Source of the DNA: UMGS172 sp045649545
GTDB lineage: Bacteria > Bacillota > Clostridia > Oscillospirales > Acutalibacteraceae
Direction: 5' to 3'
DNA length: 62,436 nucleotides
Assembly: GCA_045649545.1 (NCBI GenBank)
Contig: JAZRQE010000004.1
Coordinates: forward strand, 1 to 62,436
Below are positions 49,352 to 58,563 of this stretch, piece by piece (positions within the stretch are counted from its first letter, which is position 1; every line of letters begins with the position of its first letter). Both the position numbers and the translations under genes were made by a program. Below the pieces are notes generated by a model. That model was not told the origin of the DNA. It did no database searches and worked only from the letters and a program-made list of their open reading frames with translations.

Positions 49352-51574
49352 TTACCCTTTAATCAACTTATATATTTTTGTTTTTAAACTGTCTTTAATC
49401 GCACCGTATTTTTTAAGTGCAGAATTTATGTTGTAATTTTCCCAAAATTCATCATAACCATCCGGTCTTTCGGTGGGCTTTTTGAGTTGAGGTTGTTTAG
49501 CATTATCTAAATTAACACTAATCTTTTTACCTTTCACCTCATCAAATAGCTCCCTGCCCTTTTGGGTGTTAATAAGCACCATTGAAACGCCTAACGAATC
49601 TTCAAACTGAGCCGCCGTATCTTCAATACCCCAAAAATCAGAAACCGTGATGTCACTCACTCTTTCCTTGGTGGTAAACTTGCAGTTAAAACAGGCCTCA
49701 TCGGTGAGCAAATTACTGTAATAAAGATTCATAAAGCTTGAAATATATTTATTTGCTTTAATGCCGTTATCCCAGCTCACACTTGCCGAATCGCCACGCC
49801 AGGAAAGCTCTTTATTTCTAAAATAATATTTATCAAAAGTTTCCCTTTCTTTAAGCCATAAAATATAATCTTCAAAGGCCTTAGGCGAGGGCACTCCATG
49901 ACAAATAATGTCGCACAAATATAGTTTTTCTTGCGGTATTTTATTTGTATTTACAAAATTCAAAACCGCTGCAGTCTGACAAGGCGTTCCTGTGAACAAA
50001 ACTGCTCTTTGTGTCTTTAAATCATCCGAGATTTGCTCAAAAACGCCAGTCATATCGCTTTGAATATATTTTGTACCCTGCATTAGAGCGATGTCTTTTT
50101 TGTTGGTTATTCTAATATGGGAAAGCTTAAAGTTTTCATCCAAACTTGCACCGTAAACACTGCCGCCGTTGTTTATAATGCTTTCAGCGAGAGCCGATGC
50201 CGCACCGCCCGAAGTTGATTTTTTCCTCAAAGAGTCTTTTGCTTTATAGGCAAACACCTCAAGCGCCTCATTTTTAAGCGGTGTGTTTTCTATAGGACAT
50301 GCCTTTTTGCAAAGACCGCAATCCACACATTTGTTACTATCAATATATGATTTGATAAACCCTTGCTGATTTTTAATTAAACTAATGGCGTCCTTTTTGC
50401 AAACCGCTTTACAACCGCCACAACCAACACAGTTTTCGGTTATTGGCGTTTTGGAAGTATTTAAAGCGGTCAACAGAAAGTTTTTAGACTGCTCAATATA
50501 CTGCTTTAAGTTTTCATTAACCTTATCGTAATCAATAGACTCTTTTTGGAGGATTTCCCCTTGAACCATACAATCCACAAGACCTGCTTTTGTCAACAAA
50601 TCGGTTATACGGCTGCCTCTACCCTTGTTGTCAAAGACATAAAAATCCTTTTCAAGAATAATTGAAAAAGCCGTGCCGTGAAAGGAATTTGTCACAACGT
50701 ATTCAGCGTTTAAAATTGCACCCAAAAACTCCTCAGGCGAAGCCGACGACAATTGAATATGCCCTTGTTTGTGATTTTTACTTTGACAAATTTCCACCAC
50801 AGTCAAGTTCTTTTTCTTGGCAAACTCCAATGCCGCATTCAGCATATCATTATTGCCCACAACACTATACACAAGTAAGTAAGGCTTTTTAATTTTTATA
50901 GGCTTTGCAATTTTTATATATTCTGACCTTTCAAGAAGAAACACCGGGTCACAAACACACGAAACCTTTTTGCCTGAAATCTTTTCGATATATTCGACCG
51001 ATTTTTCTTCACGAACAGATACATAATCCATCTTGCCAATGAGTTTTGCCGCCACTGTTTCGTCGGTTTCGTTATATTTTTCTCTGCCCATACTTGCGGC
51101 ATAAGAAACTTTGTTTTTAACCCCTAAGATATCACCAAAATAAATGGGGTTAATACCCTCAGTGATATCAGGGTTCCAAACTTGGTCACTACCACAAACC
51201 ACGCAACCAAAATTTTTCTTTGCAACATCAAACTCATTCCAACAAACATCTGACAACTTACAATATTTTCTTCTAAACCTTTTAAAACGTTGTAAACGCA
51301 TATATTTTTCGGGAATTGACATCAACAAAGCTATCGCTAACTTTATTTTTTTCTTTAATGATTTGCTTTTATCATTACGCCAAGAAATCAACAACCAACT
51401 GCCTACATGCGTCTTTAACTCCTGGCTTTTCAATCTATAATCAATGATTTCACAATTATAGTTATGTTCATTTGCAAATTTGCAAGTTGCAAATGCCTGC
51501 ATATTCGCACCATAATTTGTATTGTGATGAAGAGTAATAATCCCTGTTTTATAATATGTATGACGCTCTTTCAC
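49352..51574 (-). CDS. Polysaccharide pyruvyl transferase fused to F420-dehydrogenase-like Fe-S flavoprotein
   Basis: A 740-residue two-part protein. Residues about 10-340 are a polysaccharide pyruvyl transferase domain (GIITLHHNTNYGANMQAF, VVCGSDQVWNPDI, VSYAASMGR, VTNSFHGTAFSIIL). Then come two [4Fe-4S] motifs (CVGCGGCKAVCKKDA; CVDCGLCKKACPIE) and an FrhB/FdhB-like domain (KSTSGGAASALAESI, LFTGTPCQTAAVL, LCDIICHGVPSP, CKFTTKERVSDITVSDFWG). A start at the GTG at 51574 suits AAAGGA upstream; no ATG fits. It is the last gene of the operon. Ketal-pyruvate transfer to the polymer is inferred; the role of the redox part is unknown. Confidence 0.85.
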   Translation of the reverse strand: MKERHTYYKTGIITLHHNTNYGANMQAFATCKFANEHNYNCEIIDYRLKSQELKTHVGSWLLISWRNDKSKSLKKKIKLAIALLMSIPEKYMRLQRFKRFRRKYCKLSDVCWNEFDVAKKNFGCVVCGSDQVWNPDITEGINPIYFGDILGVKNKVSYAASMGREKYNETDETVAAKLIGKMDYVSVREEKSVEYIEKISGKKVSCVCDPVFLLERSEYIKIAKPIKIKKPYLLVYSVVGNNDMLNAALEFAKKKNLTVVEICQSKNHKQGHIQLSSASPEEFLGAILNAEYVVTNSFHGTAFSIILEKDFYVFDNKGRGSRITDLLTKAGLVDCMVQGEILQKESIDYDKVNENLKQYIEQSKNFLLTALNTSKTPITENCVGCGGCKAVCKKDAISLIKNQQGFIKSYIDSNKCVDCGLCKKACPIENTPLKNEALEVFAYKAKDSLRKKSTSGGAASALAESIINNGGSVYGASLDENFKLSHIRITNKKDIALMQGTKYIQSDMTGVFEQISDDLKTQRAVLFTGTPCQTAAVLNFVNTNKIPQEKLYLCDIICHGVPSPKAFEDYILWLKERETFDKYYFRNKELSWRGDSASVSWDNGIKANKYISSFMNLYYSNLLTDEACFNCKFTTKERVSDITVSDFWGIEDTAAQFEDSLGVSMVLINTQKGRELFDEVKGKKISVNLDNAKQPQLKKPTERPDGYDEFWENYNINSALKKYGAIKDSLKTKIYKLIKG

Positions 51575-51655
51575 TATTTGATGTCCTTTCACTATTGGAG
51601 ACTGACATTCCTAATTATAAATCAACCAGACTTTCCAATTTCGATTTAATAATCG

Positions 51656-52081
51656 CTATCTGTTTTTTAAATTTTCTATAATCTTTGAGGTTGATATAGT
51701 TTGTGTATATGGCAAAAATTTAATTTCAATATTTAATTCGTTTTCCTTGAATTGTTTTTCTGTAGCTAAAAATCTTTCACTACCTTCCCAATCACTACCC
51801 ACAAATAAAATATCATACGGAGTATTATTGTACGCTTTTAATTTATCTACAGTAGTGTCAGAATCTATAATTACAACTTTATCTACACATTTTAATGCTG
51901 CAATTATTCTCGCACGTTCCTTTTCACTAATAACAGGGTCTTTATCTTTAAATCTGCGAACATATTCATCGTCACAAACCCCTACTATCAAATAATCACA
52001 TTTTTCTTTACAACGTTCAAACAAATTCAAATGTCCTACATGAAAAAGGTCATAAACTCCACAAGTATATCCAATTTTCAT
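51656..52081 (-). CDS. Cytidylyltransferase of the TagD/GCT type
   Basis: A 141-residue nucleotidyltransferase with CGVYDLFHVGHLNLF (the HxGH motif) and a C-terminal TISTSKII, a degenerate form of the RTxGISTT motif. It would activate a small phospho-alcohol, such as glycerol 3-phosphate, with CTP. It lies directly after the LicD-type transferase, so the pair probably adds a phospho-substituent to the polymer. The ATG at 52081 follows GGAGGG; 13 further codons upstream are unlikely. Confidence 0.85.
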   Translation of the reverse strand: MKIGYTCGVYDLFHVGHLNLFERCKEKCDYLIVGVCDDEYVRRFKDKDPVISEKERARIIAALKCVDKVVIIDSDTTVDKLKAYNNTPYDILFVGSDWEGSERFLATEKQFKENELNIEIKFLPYTQTISTSKIIENLKNR

Positions 52082-52086
52082 ATTTA

Positions 52087-52908
52087 TTATTCCCTCCAAA
52101 ATATATTCATAAAATGACAAGGTGCCTGGTCTTTTATTGATGGAAGCTTCATATAATCCCCGTACATTTGACTTAAAACCTCGTGGTAACCCACCGGTGC
52201 CTTTAATTCATAATTACAGAATTTCAATAAAGTATAATCTTTAAACCACTCTTTTGGGAAACGATTATTTTTTGAATTCCAACAGCACTCCACACAACCC
52301 ACATAACTACACTCATCAAATGGATATTTTTGATGCAGTTGCTGGGTTTTCTTAACAATTCCTTTTTTTGTTAAAGAACAATGGTAACGTATCTTTTTTA
52401 TTAAGGTTTTTATTTTTTCTCGATTATTAAGATTTTTAAAAGTACGCTGTTTTATAAAAAAAGCGGTATATAAATGGTAAAGTCTTTCATACCATTTTTC
52501 ATATTGTAAGACTTCTTGAGGCACACCATCCAGAGGAAACACATCAATGTCTATCATGCCAGATTCTTTGCTTAAATGATAACGATATTCTGGTTCGGTT
52601 TTAATAGTGCGATTATCTCCTATTTTTAAAATAGAATGCTTTGAATTTTTTGAAAAAGGAGCAATTACACAATAATGAGTATCTTTCATACATTCATTAA
52701 AATTACGTATTAAATACTCATAGTCTTTTCTCGGCATCATTATATCAACATCATCATCCCAAGGAATAAAGCCCTTGTGTCTGACTGCGCCAAGTAACGT
52801 TCCATAAGCCAAAAAGTATGTGAGATTATGTTCTTCACAAAATTCAGCGACAGCTAACAAAATATTCAATTCTATTTCTTTTAATTCTGTACTTGTTATG
52901 GGTTTCAT
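52087..52908 (-). CDS. LicD-family phosphotransferase
   Basis: A 273-residue LicD protein: ELNILLAVAEFCEEHNLTYFLAYGTLLGAVRHKGFIPWDDDVDIMMPRKDYEYL split over the nucleotidyltransferase-like core with the metal-binding DDDVD. Family members move phosphocholine or phosphoglycerol-type groups from a CDP carrier onto glycans. It overlaps the flippase gene by four bases and lies just before the TagD-like gene. Confidence 0.9.
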   Translation of the reverse strand: MKPITSTELKEIELNILLAVAEFCEEHNLTYFLAYGTLLGAVRHKGFIPWDDDVDIMMPRKDYEYLIRNFNECMKDTHYCVIAPFSKNSKHSILKIGDNRTIKTEPEYRYHLSKESGMIDIDVFPLDGVPQEVLQYEKWYERLYHLYTAFFIKQRTFKNLNNREKIKTLIKKIRYHCSLTKKGIVKKTQQLHQKYPFDECSYVGCVECCWNSKNNRFPKEWFKDYTLLKFCNYELKAPVGYHEVLSQMYGDYMKLPSIKDQAPCHFMNIFWRE

Positions 52909-54353
52909 TCGTTTCCTCCCTTAATTGTTGCTAAAATCTTTACTATTCTGTTTTTGAATATAATCAGCATTACAAAAATAAGCACAACAAGTATAATTTT
53001 CATAACAAAATTGTTCCAGAATATTAAACCGTATGCCATCAAAACTGCAAAACAGACAAAAATAATAAGTAGAATTTTAAGATTTATTATCTCGTTTAAT
53101 TTTTTCTCATATTTCTTTGCCAAATAATAATATGCAAAAAAATGAATAAAGCTTGTTATAAGGGTCGCATAACCAACTGAAACCGGTCCCCAAAGTTTAA
53201 TACCCACATAATTTAAAATAATATTTGAAACCGCCGTAATCATTGTTGCAACACTCATCTGCTTGGTTTTTTCATAATAGAAAATTATATTGCCGACCAA
53301 ACCTGTTACAAAAGAAACCTGAACACTAAATGCTAACGGTGCTACAAACCACACAGCATCCATATACTCTTTTGTTGCAAAAATGAGGATTCCCTCTCTT
53401 GCAAACAATACAATAATCTCACATATTGCTGACACGAGAACACTGCAGCCTAAAACAACACTATAAAGTTTTTTAACAGTACCTTTTTTTATAGCCTGCA
53501 AAGTATATGGTATTAATGAACTGTTTATTGATTGGGTTATTATACTTACTATACCTGTTATACTGTGTGCAATACTATAAAGGCCTGCCGACGCTGCACT
53601 GATAAAAGAGTCAAGCATTAATTTGTCAGCAGAATTAAGCATAACCTGCGACAAATAATGTGGAAGCAATGGAACATTAAACTTTAACGCATATTTCCAG
53701 TACTCTTTGTGATATAATTTCTTTCCCTTATATACAAGCATAACCATAATGGCTACGCCAACAATAATTCCCCATAGTCCTGAGCCGATAACTTTAGCAT
53801 AAGCCTTATTATCTTCCACAAGTTTTACTGCAATTATTGCAACAACAGGGCTTAAAATTGCATTAGAAAAAGTATATGCGATTACTTTTTTGTAATCATA
53901 TGTATATCTTTTCCGCATAAGCCAGAAGGTTGTTGCAGCATTGGTAAATGTCTGCACCCACATAAAAATCAAATAGCTTACGCTTAAACCAAACAACTGC
54001 GGAAAGACTGCGTTTATTAAAATACAGAAGACATACACTAGTATTGATGCTGCTGCCGTAAGACCAATCATAGAAGATGTTACTGTTTCAACATCCTTTT
54101 CATACTTGGTCATTGCAACATTATATACACCACCTGCGAGTGACAGGGTTGCAAAGATGCTGATAACACCCTCCCAAGTTATAAAAACACTTGAAATGCC
54201 ATAATCCGCAACATCTAAAAGTCGTGTGAAAATCGGTGTCGTTATAAAGGAAATGCCTTTTAGCACAACATTGGACACAACAAACCAAAACGACGCTTTA
54301 GCTGCCGGTGACATATTATTAAGTTTTGTCAAAAAATTTTTAATTTTACTCAT
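52905..54353 (-). CDS. Polysaccharide flippase (Wzx-like, MOP family)
   Basis: A 482-residue membrane protein with about 12-14 hydrophobic segments. The start (AKASFWFVVSNVVLKGISFITTPIFTRLLDVADYG, split here) is typical of O-antigen/teichuronic flippases. It would move undecaprenyl-linked repeat units across the membrane to the EpsG-type polymerase. Its start overlaps the previous glycosyltransferase by eight bases. Confidence 0.93.
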   Translation of the reverse strand: MSKIKNFLTKLNNMSPAAKASFWFVVSNVVLKGISFITTPIFTRLLDVADYGISSVFITWEGVISIFATLSLAGGVYNVAMTKYEKDVETVTSSMIGLTAAASILVYVFCILINAVFPQLFGLSVSYLIFMWVQTFTNAATTFWLMRKRYTYDYKKVIAYTFSNAILSPVVAIIAVKLVEDNKAYAKVIGSGLWGIIVGVAIMVMLVYKGKKLYHKEYWKYALKFNVPLLPHYLSQVMLNSADKLMLDSFISAASAGLYSIAHSITGIVSIITQSINSSLIPYTLQAIKKGTVKKLYSVVLGCSVLVSAICEIIVLFAREGILIFATKEYMDAVWFVAPLAFSVQVSFVTGLVGNIIFYYEKTKQMSVATMITAVSNIILNYVGIKLWGPVSVGYATLITSFIHFFAYYYLAKKYEKKLNEIINLKILLIIFVCFAVLMAYGLIFWNNFVMKIILVVLIFVMLIIFKNRIVKILATIKGGNE

Positions 54354-55533
54354 CTAAAAACGTCTTCTCTATATTTTTTATAGTTGTTTGTTTATCAACA
54401 AAATTCAATGCCGGTTCTTCACCAAAATTTTTCAACAATTCAGCATCATCTAAAAGTTTTTTAACTGCTTTATAGATACTCTCGCTATCACGGTTTATGA
54501 CCAACCCGTTTTTGCCATCGGCAATCATTTCCAAATTACCTTTGATACCTGTGCAAACTACCGCTTTTTTAAACAGCTTTTCTTCATAAATCACAAGACT
54601 TAACCCTTCATAGCTTGAAGGTTGAACGCAAATTGATGCACTGTTTATATATGTATACGGATTTTGCTTGTTGCCCAACAAAATAAAGTTGTTTTCTAAA
54701 CCATATTGTTTTATTAATTCTTCAAGTTCGGGTCTTTGCGGACCGTCACCGCATATATACCACTTTACATTGTAGCCCTCGCTGACTAGCCTTTTGCAAG
54801 GCTCTACGCAAAGATGAAAGCCTTTTAATTCAACCAGCCTGCCCACCGAAACAATATTAACTGTGGTATCGTCCATCTCATTCGGTTCTTGACTTAAAAG
54901 TTCAAGGCGCTCAAAATCAAACAGCGACGGCAGGGTAAAAACCTTTATTTTGTCCTTGAATTCAGGATAAAGTTCGACTAAAGAGTTTTTTGAATTTTGC
55001 GACACTGTACAGATATTTTTTGCAACCGAAAAAGCTCTAACATCAAGTGATTTATTGGTTGTAATTTGCTTGATGTCGGTATGTATCCACATATTTTTAA
55101 CCTTTGCTTTTACACAGTCGGCTACATAGTATCCTGCACTACCCTCAGCAAAACCGATTGCAACATCATAATTTTTTTCAATTTTCAGCATAGTTTTTTT
55201 CTGGAAGAACCAGTCTAATTTTGAAAGCCTGTGCATTTTAAAGCGAATCTTTAAGAATCTTACAACTCTGTAAAGAGCAAGGTCTAATCTTTTTTGCTTT
55301 AGAAGTGTTTTTAAGGACACGGAAACCGATTTGTTAAATACTGTAGCGAAATACGGTGAATCAGACAACAGCTTTACATTTTCATTTAGCTGCGGCACCA
55401 AATCTCTGCCCTCATTAAACAAATATAAATCAACGTTATATTTTGAATAGTCCAGATTATTGCACAAATCTATAAGGGTTTTTTCAAGACCGCCGGTGAT
55501 AAGGCTATCTGAAACAATTAAAAGATTTTTCAT
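54346..55533 (-). CDS. Glycosyltransferase family 4
   Basis: A 395-residue GT-B enzyme: N-terminal SDSLITGGLEKTLIDLCNNL, and the C-terminal nucleotide-sugar site IVSVGRLVELKGFHLCVEPCKRL, WYICGDGPQRPELEELI, and SICVQPSSYEGLSLVIYEEKLF with the E-x7-E motif. The donor sugar cannot be told. It overlaps both neighbours by 4-8 bases. Confidence 0.92.
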   Translation of the reverse strand: MKNLLIVSDSLITGGLEKTLIDLCNNLDYSKYNVDLYLFNEGRDLVPQLNENVKLLSDSPYFATVFNKSVSVSLKTLLKQKRLDLALYRVVRFLKIRFKMHRLSKLDWFFQKKTMLKIEKNYDVAIGFAEGSAGYYVADCVKAKVKNMWIHTDIKQITTNKSLDVRAFSVAKNICTVSQNSKNSLVELYPEFKDKIKVFTLPSLFDFERLELLSQEPNEMDDTTVNIVSVGRLVELKGFHLCVEPCKRLVSEGYNVKWYICGDGPQRPELEELIKQYGLENNFILLGNKQNPYTYINSASICVQPSSYEGLSLVIYEEKLFKKAVVCTGIKGNLEMIADGKNGLVINRDSESIYKAVKKLLDDAELLKNFGEEPALNFVDKQTTIKNIEKTFLDE

Positions 55534-56456
55534 TGTTTTTCTTTCTCTTTTCTCATATCGTCAATCATATCCATAAGTTCGTCTGAAATGCCGGGAACGA
55601 CCTTTCGGCAAAACATATATCCACAACTTTTAAGTTCGTCAAAATCATCTTTTGTATAAACTGACGTATCAACATCGTAATTATGATAGTGCAAAGGTGC
55701 CCAGCCAAAATGCTCAGTAATTTCATGTTCTTCACCATTTTGAATTGTATTTTTCCTCAAATGTGAATTAAAAATAACAGTTTGCCAATACATTTCATCC
55801 GGTGCATGTGCATGCTTCATCCGATTATTAAACACCTCATCATTTAAATATACATTTAATAATAATTCGGCTCCTTTTCTTGTAAAAGCGGAAAGCATCT
55901 GCCCGAAATACGGGTCAACGTCAACTCCATTAAGCCTCACCTTACTGCTGTAAAAAACAAACGGTTTAGTTACAAATCTATAAAAAAAGGATTTATAACA
56001 TTTGCTTAAAAATCTGTTTTTAAACGGCGTGTCAAACCACCATTTTTTAGTGACTTTATTTTTATCTGTTGCAATCGGTGAGTTATTGATATTGTACGCC
56101 ATAACAAACTCTGCTTTATTATGCTGAGAAAAGTAATCGAGTATTTCCTCATTTGTCATAAGCGGATAATCCTGACCAGTCAAAAAAACAAATCTATCAT
56201 ACTTTTTTTCCTGATTATATGCATAATTCAATAAATCTAAAAAGCTTTGTACTACCGAAAACCCTGCCCAATTGATTCTTTTTCTCTTATTGATAAATTT
56301 AACATTTGAGTAATTTTTCAATTTAAAAACAAACGGTTTTATATTTGTTTTTTTATCAACATAAATATAAAAATCGCCGCTTGGGGTCAGCGCATCAATC
56401 ATTCGATATAGCAGCTCAGGGTCCTTATATGTTTGAATTAAATAAGCAATTTTCAC
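55530..56456 (-). CDS. GT14-type beta-N-acetylglucosaminyl/xylosyltransferase
   Basis: A 308-residue protein of the core-2/I-branching family (GT14): AYLIQTYKDPELLYRMIDAL, DFYIYVDKK, INWAGFSVVQSFLDLLNYA, RFVFLTGQDYPLMTNEEI, and a late DEMYWQTVIFNS. This family is best known from animals but also occurs in bacterial capsule clusters. It would add GlcNAc or another sugar, possibly as a branch. It is two bases from the GT2 gene. Confidence 0.88.
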   Translation of the reverse strand: MKIAYLIQTYKDPELLYRMIDALTPSGDFYIYVDKKTNIKPFVFKLKNYSNVKFINKRKRINWAGFSVVQSFLDLLNYAYNQEKKYDRFVFLTGQDYPLMTNEEILDYFSQHNKAEFVMAYNINNSPIATDKNKVTKKWWFDTPFKNRFLSKCYKSFFYRFVTKPFVFYSSKVRLNGVDVDPYFGQMLSAFTRKGAELLLNVYLNDEVFNNRMKHAHAPDEMYWQTVIFNSHLRKNTIQNGEEHEITEHFGWAPLHYHNYDVDTSVYTKDDFDELKSCGYMFCRKVVPGISDELMDMIDDMRKEKEKQ

Positions 56457-56457
56457 T

Positions 56458-57423
56458 TTATTTTCTCCGCATTATTTTATAAAGTTGATTTGGCAAGTTT
56501 ATTGATATTGATGATAGTAGTAATAATATCTTCTCTTTTAAAATTAAGTTTTTATTCTTTAATATATCTATAATATTTTTCCTTAATTCAGTTTTATGGC
56601 ATAAAAATTGCTGTTTATACATTTTGCGCTCATTCTTCTCGGCAGAGATAAACAATAAATACAGCATCTTTAATTCATAATATTTTTGCTGAGCTTTGAA
56701 CTGTGAATTATCAACCAGTTGTTTGGATTTTTCAAAAAAATACAAACCATCCAAATAAATACTGCAATCAGCTGAATGTGTGACGCTGTTGTTGTTCACT
56801 GTATACTCATAAAAAGGATAATTATAAATAGCAGTGCCGCCAACCACCTGCATTAGTGCTATTGTAAAATAAAAATCCTCAACCCTTCGATTTTCAGGTA
56901 TTTCAAGTTGCTTTGCAGCCCGAGACTTGATTACCCTTGTACACAGTGATACATCGGCAACTCTCAAGTAAATCTTTTTGATATATTCTTCAGCTGTAAA
57001 GTAATTAAGTGATTTGTCAGAATTACCTTTCTCCAGCAGATTTCCATCTTCATCTCTTGTATTGGAAAGACAGCTTATTGTGTTCAGATTGTTCTCAGCC
57101 ATTAAAGAAATCAATGTCTGATACATATCGTAGGACAGATAATCGTCTGCATCACAAAACCCCATATATTCGCCTTTGGCCTCTTTAATACCCAAATTCC
57201 TTGCTGATGCAGCACCGCCGTTTTCTTTATGCAAAACCTTTACTCGAGCATCTTTTTGGGCATATTCGTCACAAATTGCCCCGCTATTATCCGGAGAGCC
57301 ATCATCAACCAAAATCAATTCTAAATCTTCGAGTGTCTGATTTAATATACTGTTTACACATCTATGTATATATTTTTCAGCCTTATATACAGGAACGATA
57401 ACCGATAATAAAGGTCTTGCCAA
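56458..57423 (-). CDS. Glycosyltransferase family 2
   Basis: A 321-residue GT-A enzyme: LLSVIVPVYKAEKYIHRCVNSILNQTLEDLELILVDDGSPDNSG (given split), with the DAR-like VKVLHKENGGAASARNLGI and GFCDADDYL (the DxD motif). The TTG at 57423 lies seven bases after GGAGGG and gives the usual N-terminus; a TTG five codons upstream overlaps that site. Confidence 0.92.
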   Translation of the reverse strand: MARPLLSVIVPVYKAEKYIHRCVNSILNQTLEDLELILVDDGSPDNSGAICDEYAQKDARVKVLHKENGGAASARNLGIKEAKGEYMGFCDADDYLSYDMYQTLISLMAENNLNTISCLSNTRDEDGNLLEKGNSDKSLNYFTAEEYIKKIYLRVADVSLCTRVIKSRAAKQLEIPENRRVEDFYFTIALMQVVGGTAIYNYPFYEYTVNNNSVTHSADCSIYLDGLYFFEKSKQLVDNSQFKAQQKYYELKMLYLLFISAEKNERKMYKQQFLCHKTELRKNIIDILKNKNLILKEKILLLLSSISINLPNQLYKIMRRK

Positions 57424-57438
57424 AATTACACCCTCCAA

Positions 57439-58554
57439 CTAAAACCAATTGTTTTTCAAAATTTTCACTGAACTAAATACGCCTGAATCACATGGCGTTA
57501 TTTTATTGCTGTCATAAAATTCATTTACACCGTTAAGGAAACGTTCAACTGCTGTTTTATAATCATAACAAGTAATTGTTTCTTTAGCTTTTGCACCTAA
57601 AACAGTCGCTTTTTGATTATCAGTCAACAATTCTTTAACGGCTTTATATGCATTTTTGTTGTTACCGTATTTGTAAATCATACCGTTTTCATTATGCGTA
57701 ATTAAAAACGGCACCGAACCGATAGCACTGCTTGCAACTACTGCACAACTATTAGACATTGCTTCATTCAGCACTGCTCCCCAGCCCTCATTAAAGTCAC
57801 TAGTGAACATATAAATACTGATACGTTGCATTATTTCTAAAACTTCACTATGTGTTTTAGAGCCTAAAAATTCTACGCAATCATCCAACTTATATTTGTT
57901 TTTTAACACAGTTAATCGCTCTTTTTGAGGGCCGTCTCCAACAATATTAACCTTAAATTCAAACCCATCACGCTTCAAAAGTCTTGCCGTTTCAATTACT
58001 GTTTCTACATGCTTTAGTTTTAATAACCTACCGGCATATAGGATTGTGTTCGGTTCTTTTTTTAAATTACTACTGATTTCACATTCCGGGAAATATCCCC
58101 ATTTGAAAATTTTACTGTTATCGAATCCGAAAACCGATAAATCATAGGGCAAAAAAGCCGATGCCGCTAAAACGTAGAGATTCTTGTGCTTGTGATTTAA
58201 GTATCGGGATTTGAGCATCCTGAAATTGCGAGGTCTTAAGCATCGCAATATGCCTTTTTTGAAAATTCTCTCAGAATATATAAATGAGAGCTTATTTTCT
58301 TTCATTCTTAACTCGACCAAACTATCAGGGCAGGCACCGAAAATAACAGCATCCGCAGAAACAATTTCCTTTTCTGCTCTATTTTTATCAACTCTATAGT
58401 CAATTACATAGTCCCTTGCTTCTGTTCTTTGATAACCCTGATTAGCCCCATTATCTGTTGCTATAAAATAAAATTTATCAACTTTTTCTTCCATTTCGCC
58501 GCAAAACGGTATTTGATGATGATTCAAAAAATTAGAAACGAAAACTATCTTCAT
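57439..58554 (-). CDS. Glycosyltransferase family 4
   Basis: A 371-residue GT-B enzyme: FVSNFLNHHQIPFCGEM, TILYAGRLLKLKHVETVIETARLL, VNIVGDGPQKERLTVLKN, and FTSDFNEGWGAVLNEAMSNSCAVVASSAIGSVPFL with the usual catalytic acids. The N-terminus with HHQ suggests the group that acts on lipid-linked acceptors. AGGTG precedes the ATG. Confidence 0.92.
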   Translation of the reverse strand: MKIVFVSNFLNHHQIPFCGEMEEKVDKFYFIATDNGANQGYQRTEARDYVIDYRVDKNRAEKEIVSADAVIFGACPDSLVELRMKENKLSFIYSERIFKKGILRCLRPRNFRMLKSRYLNHKHKNLYVLAASAFLPYDLSVFGFDNSKIFKWGYFPECEISSNLKKEPNTILYAGRLLKLKHVETVIETARLLKRDGFEFKVNIVGDGPQKERLTVLKNKYKLDDCVEFLGSKTHSEVLEIMQRISIYMFTSDFNEGWGAVLNEAMSNSCAVVASSAIGSVPFLITHNENGMIYKYGNNKNAYKAVKELLTDNQKATVLGAKAKETITCYDYKTAVERFLNGVNEFYDSNKITPCDSGVFSSVKILKNNWF

Positions 58555-58563
58555 AATCTACAC

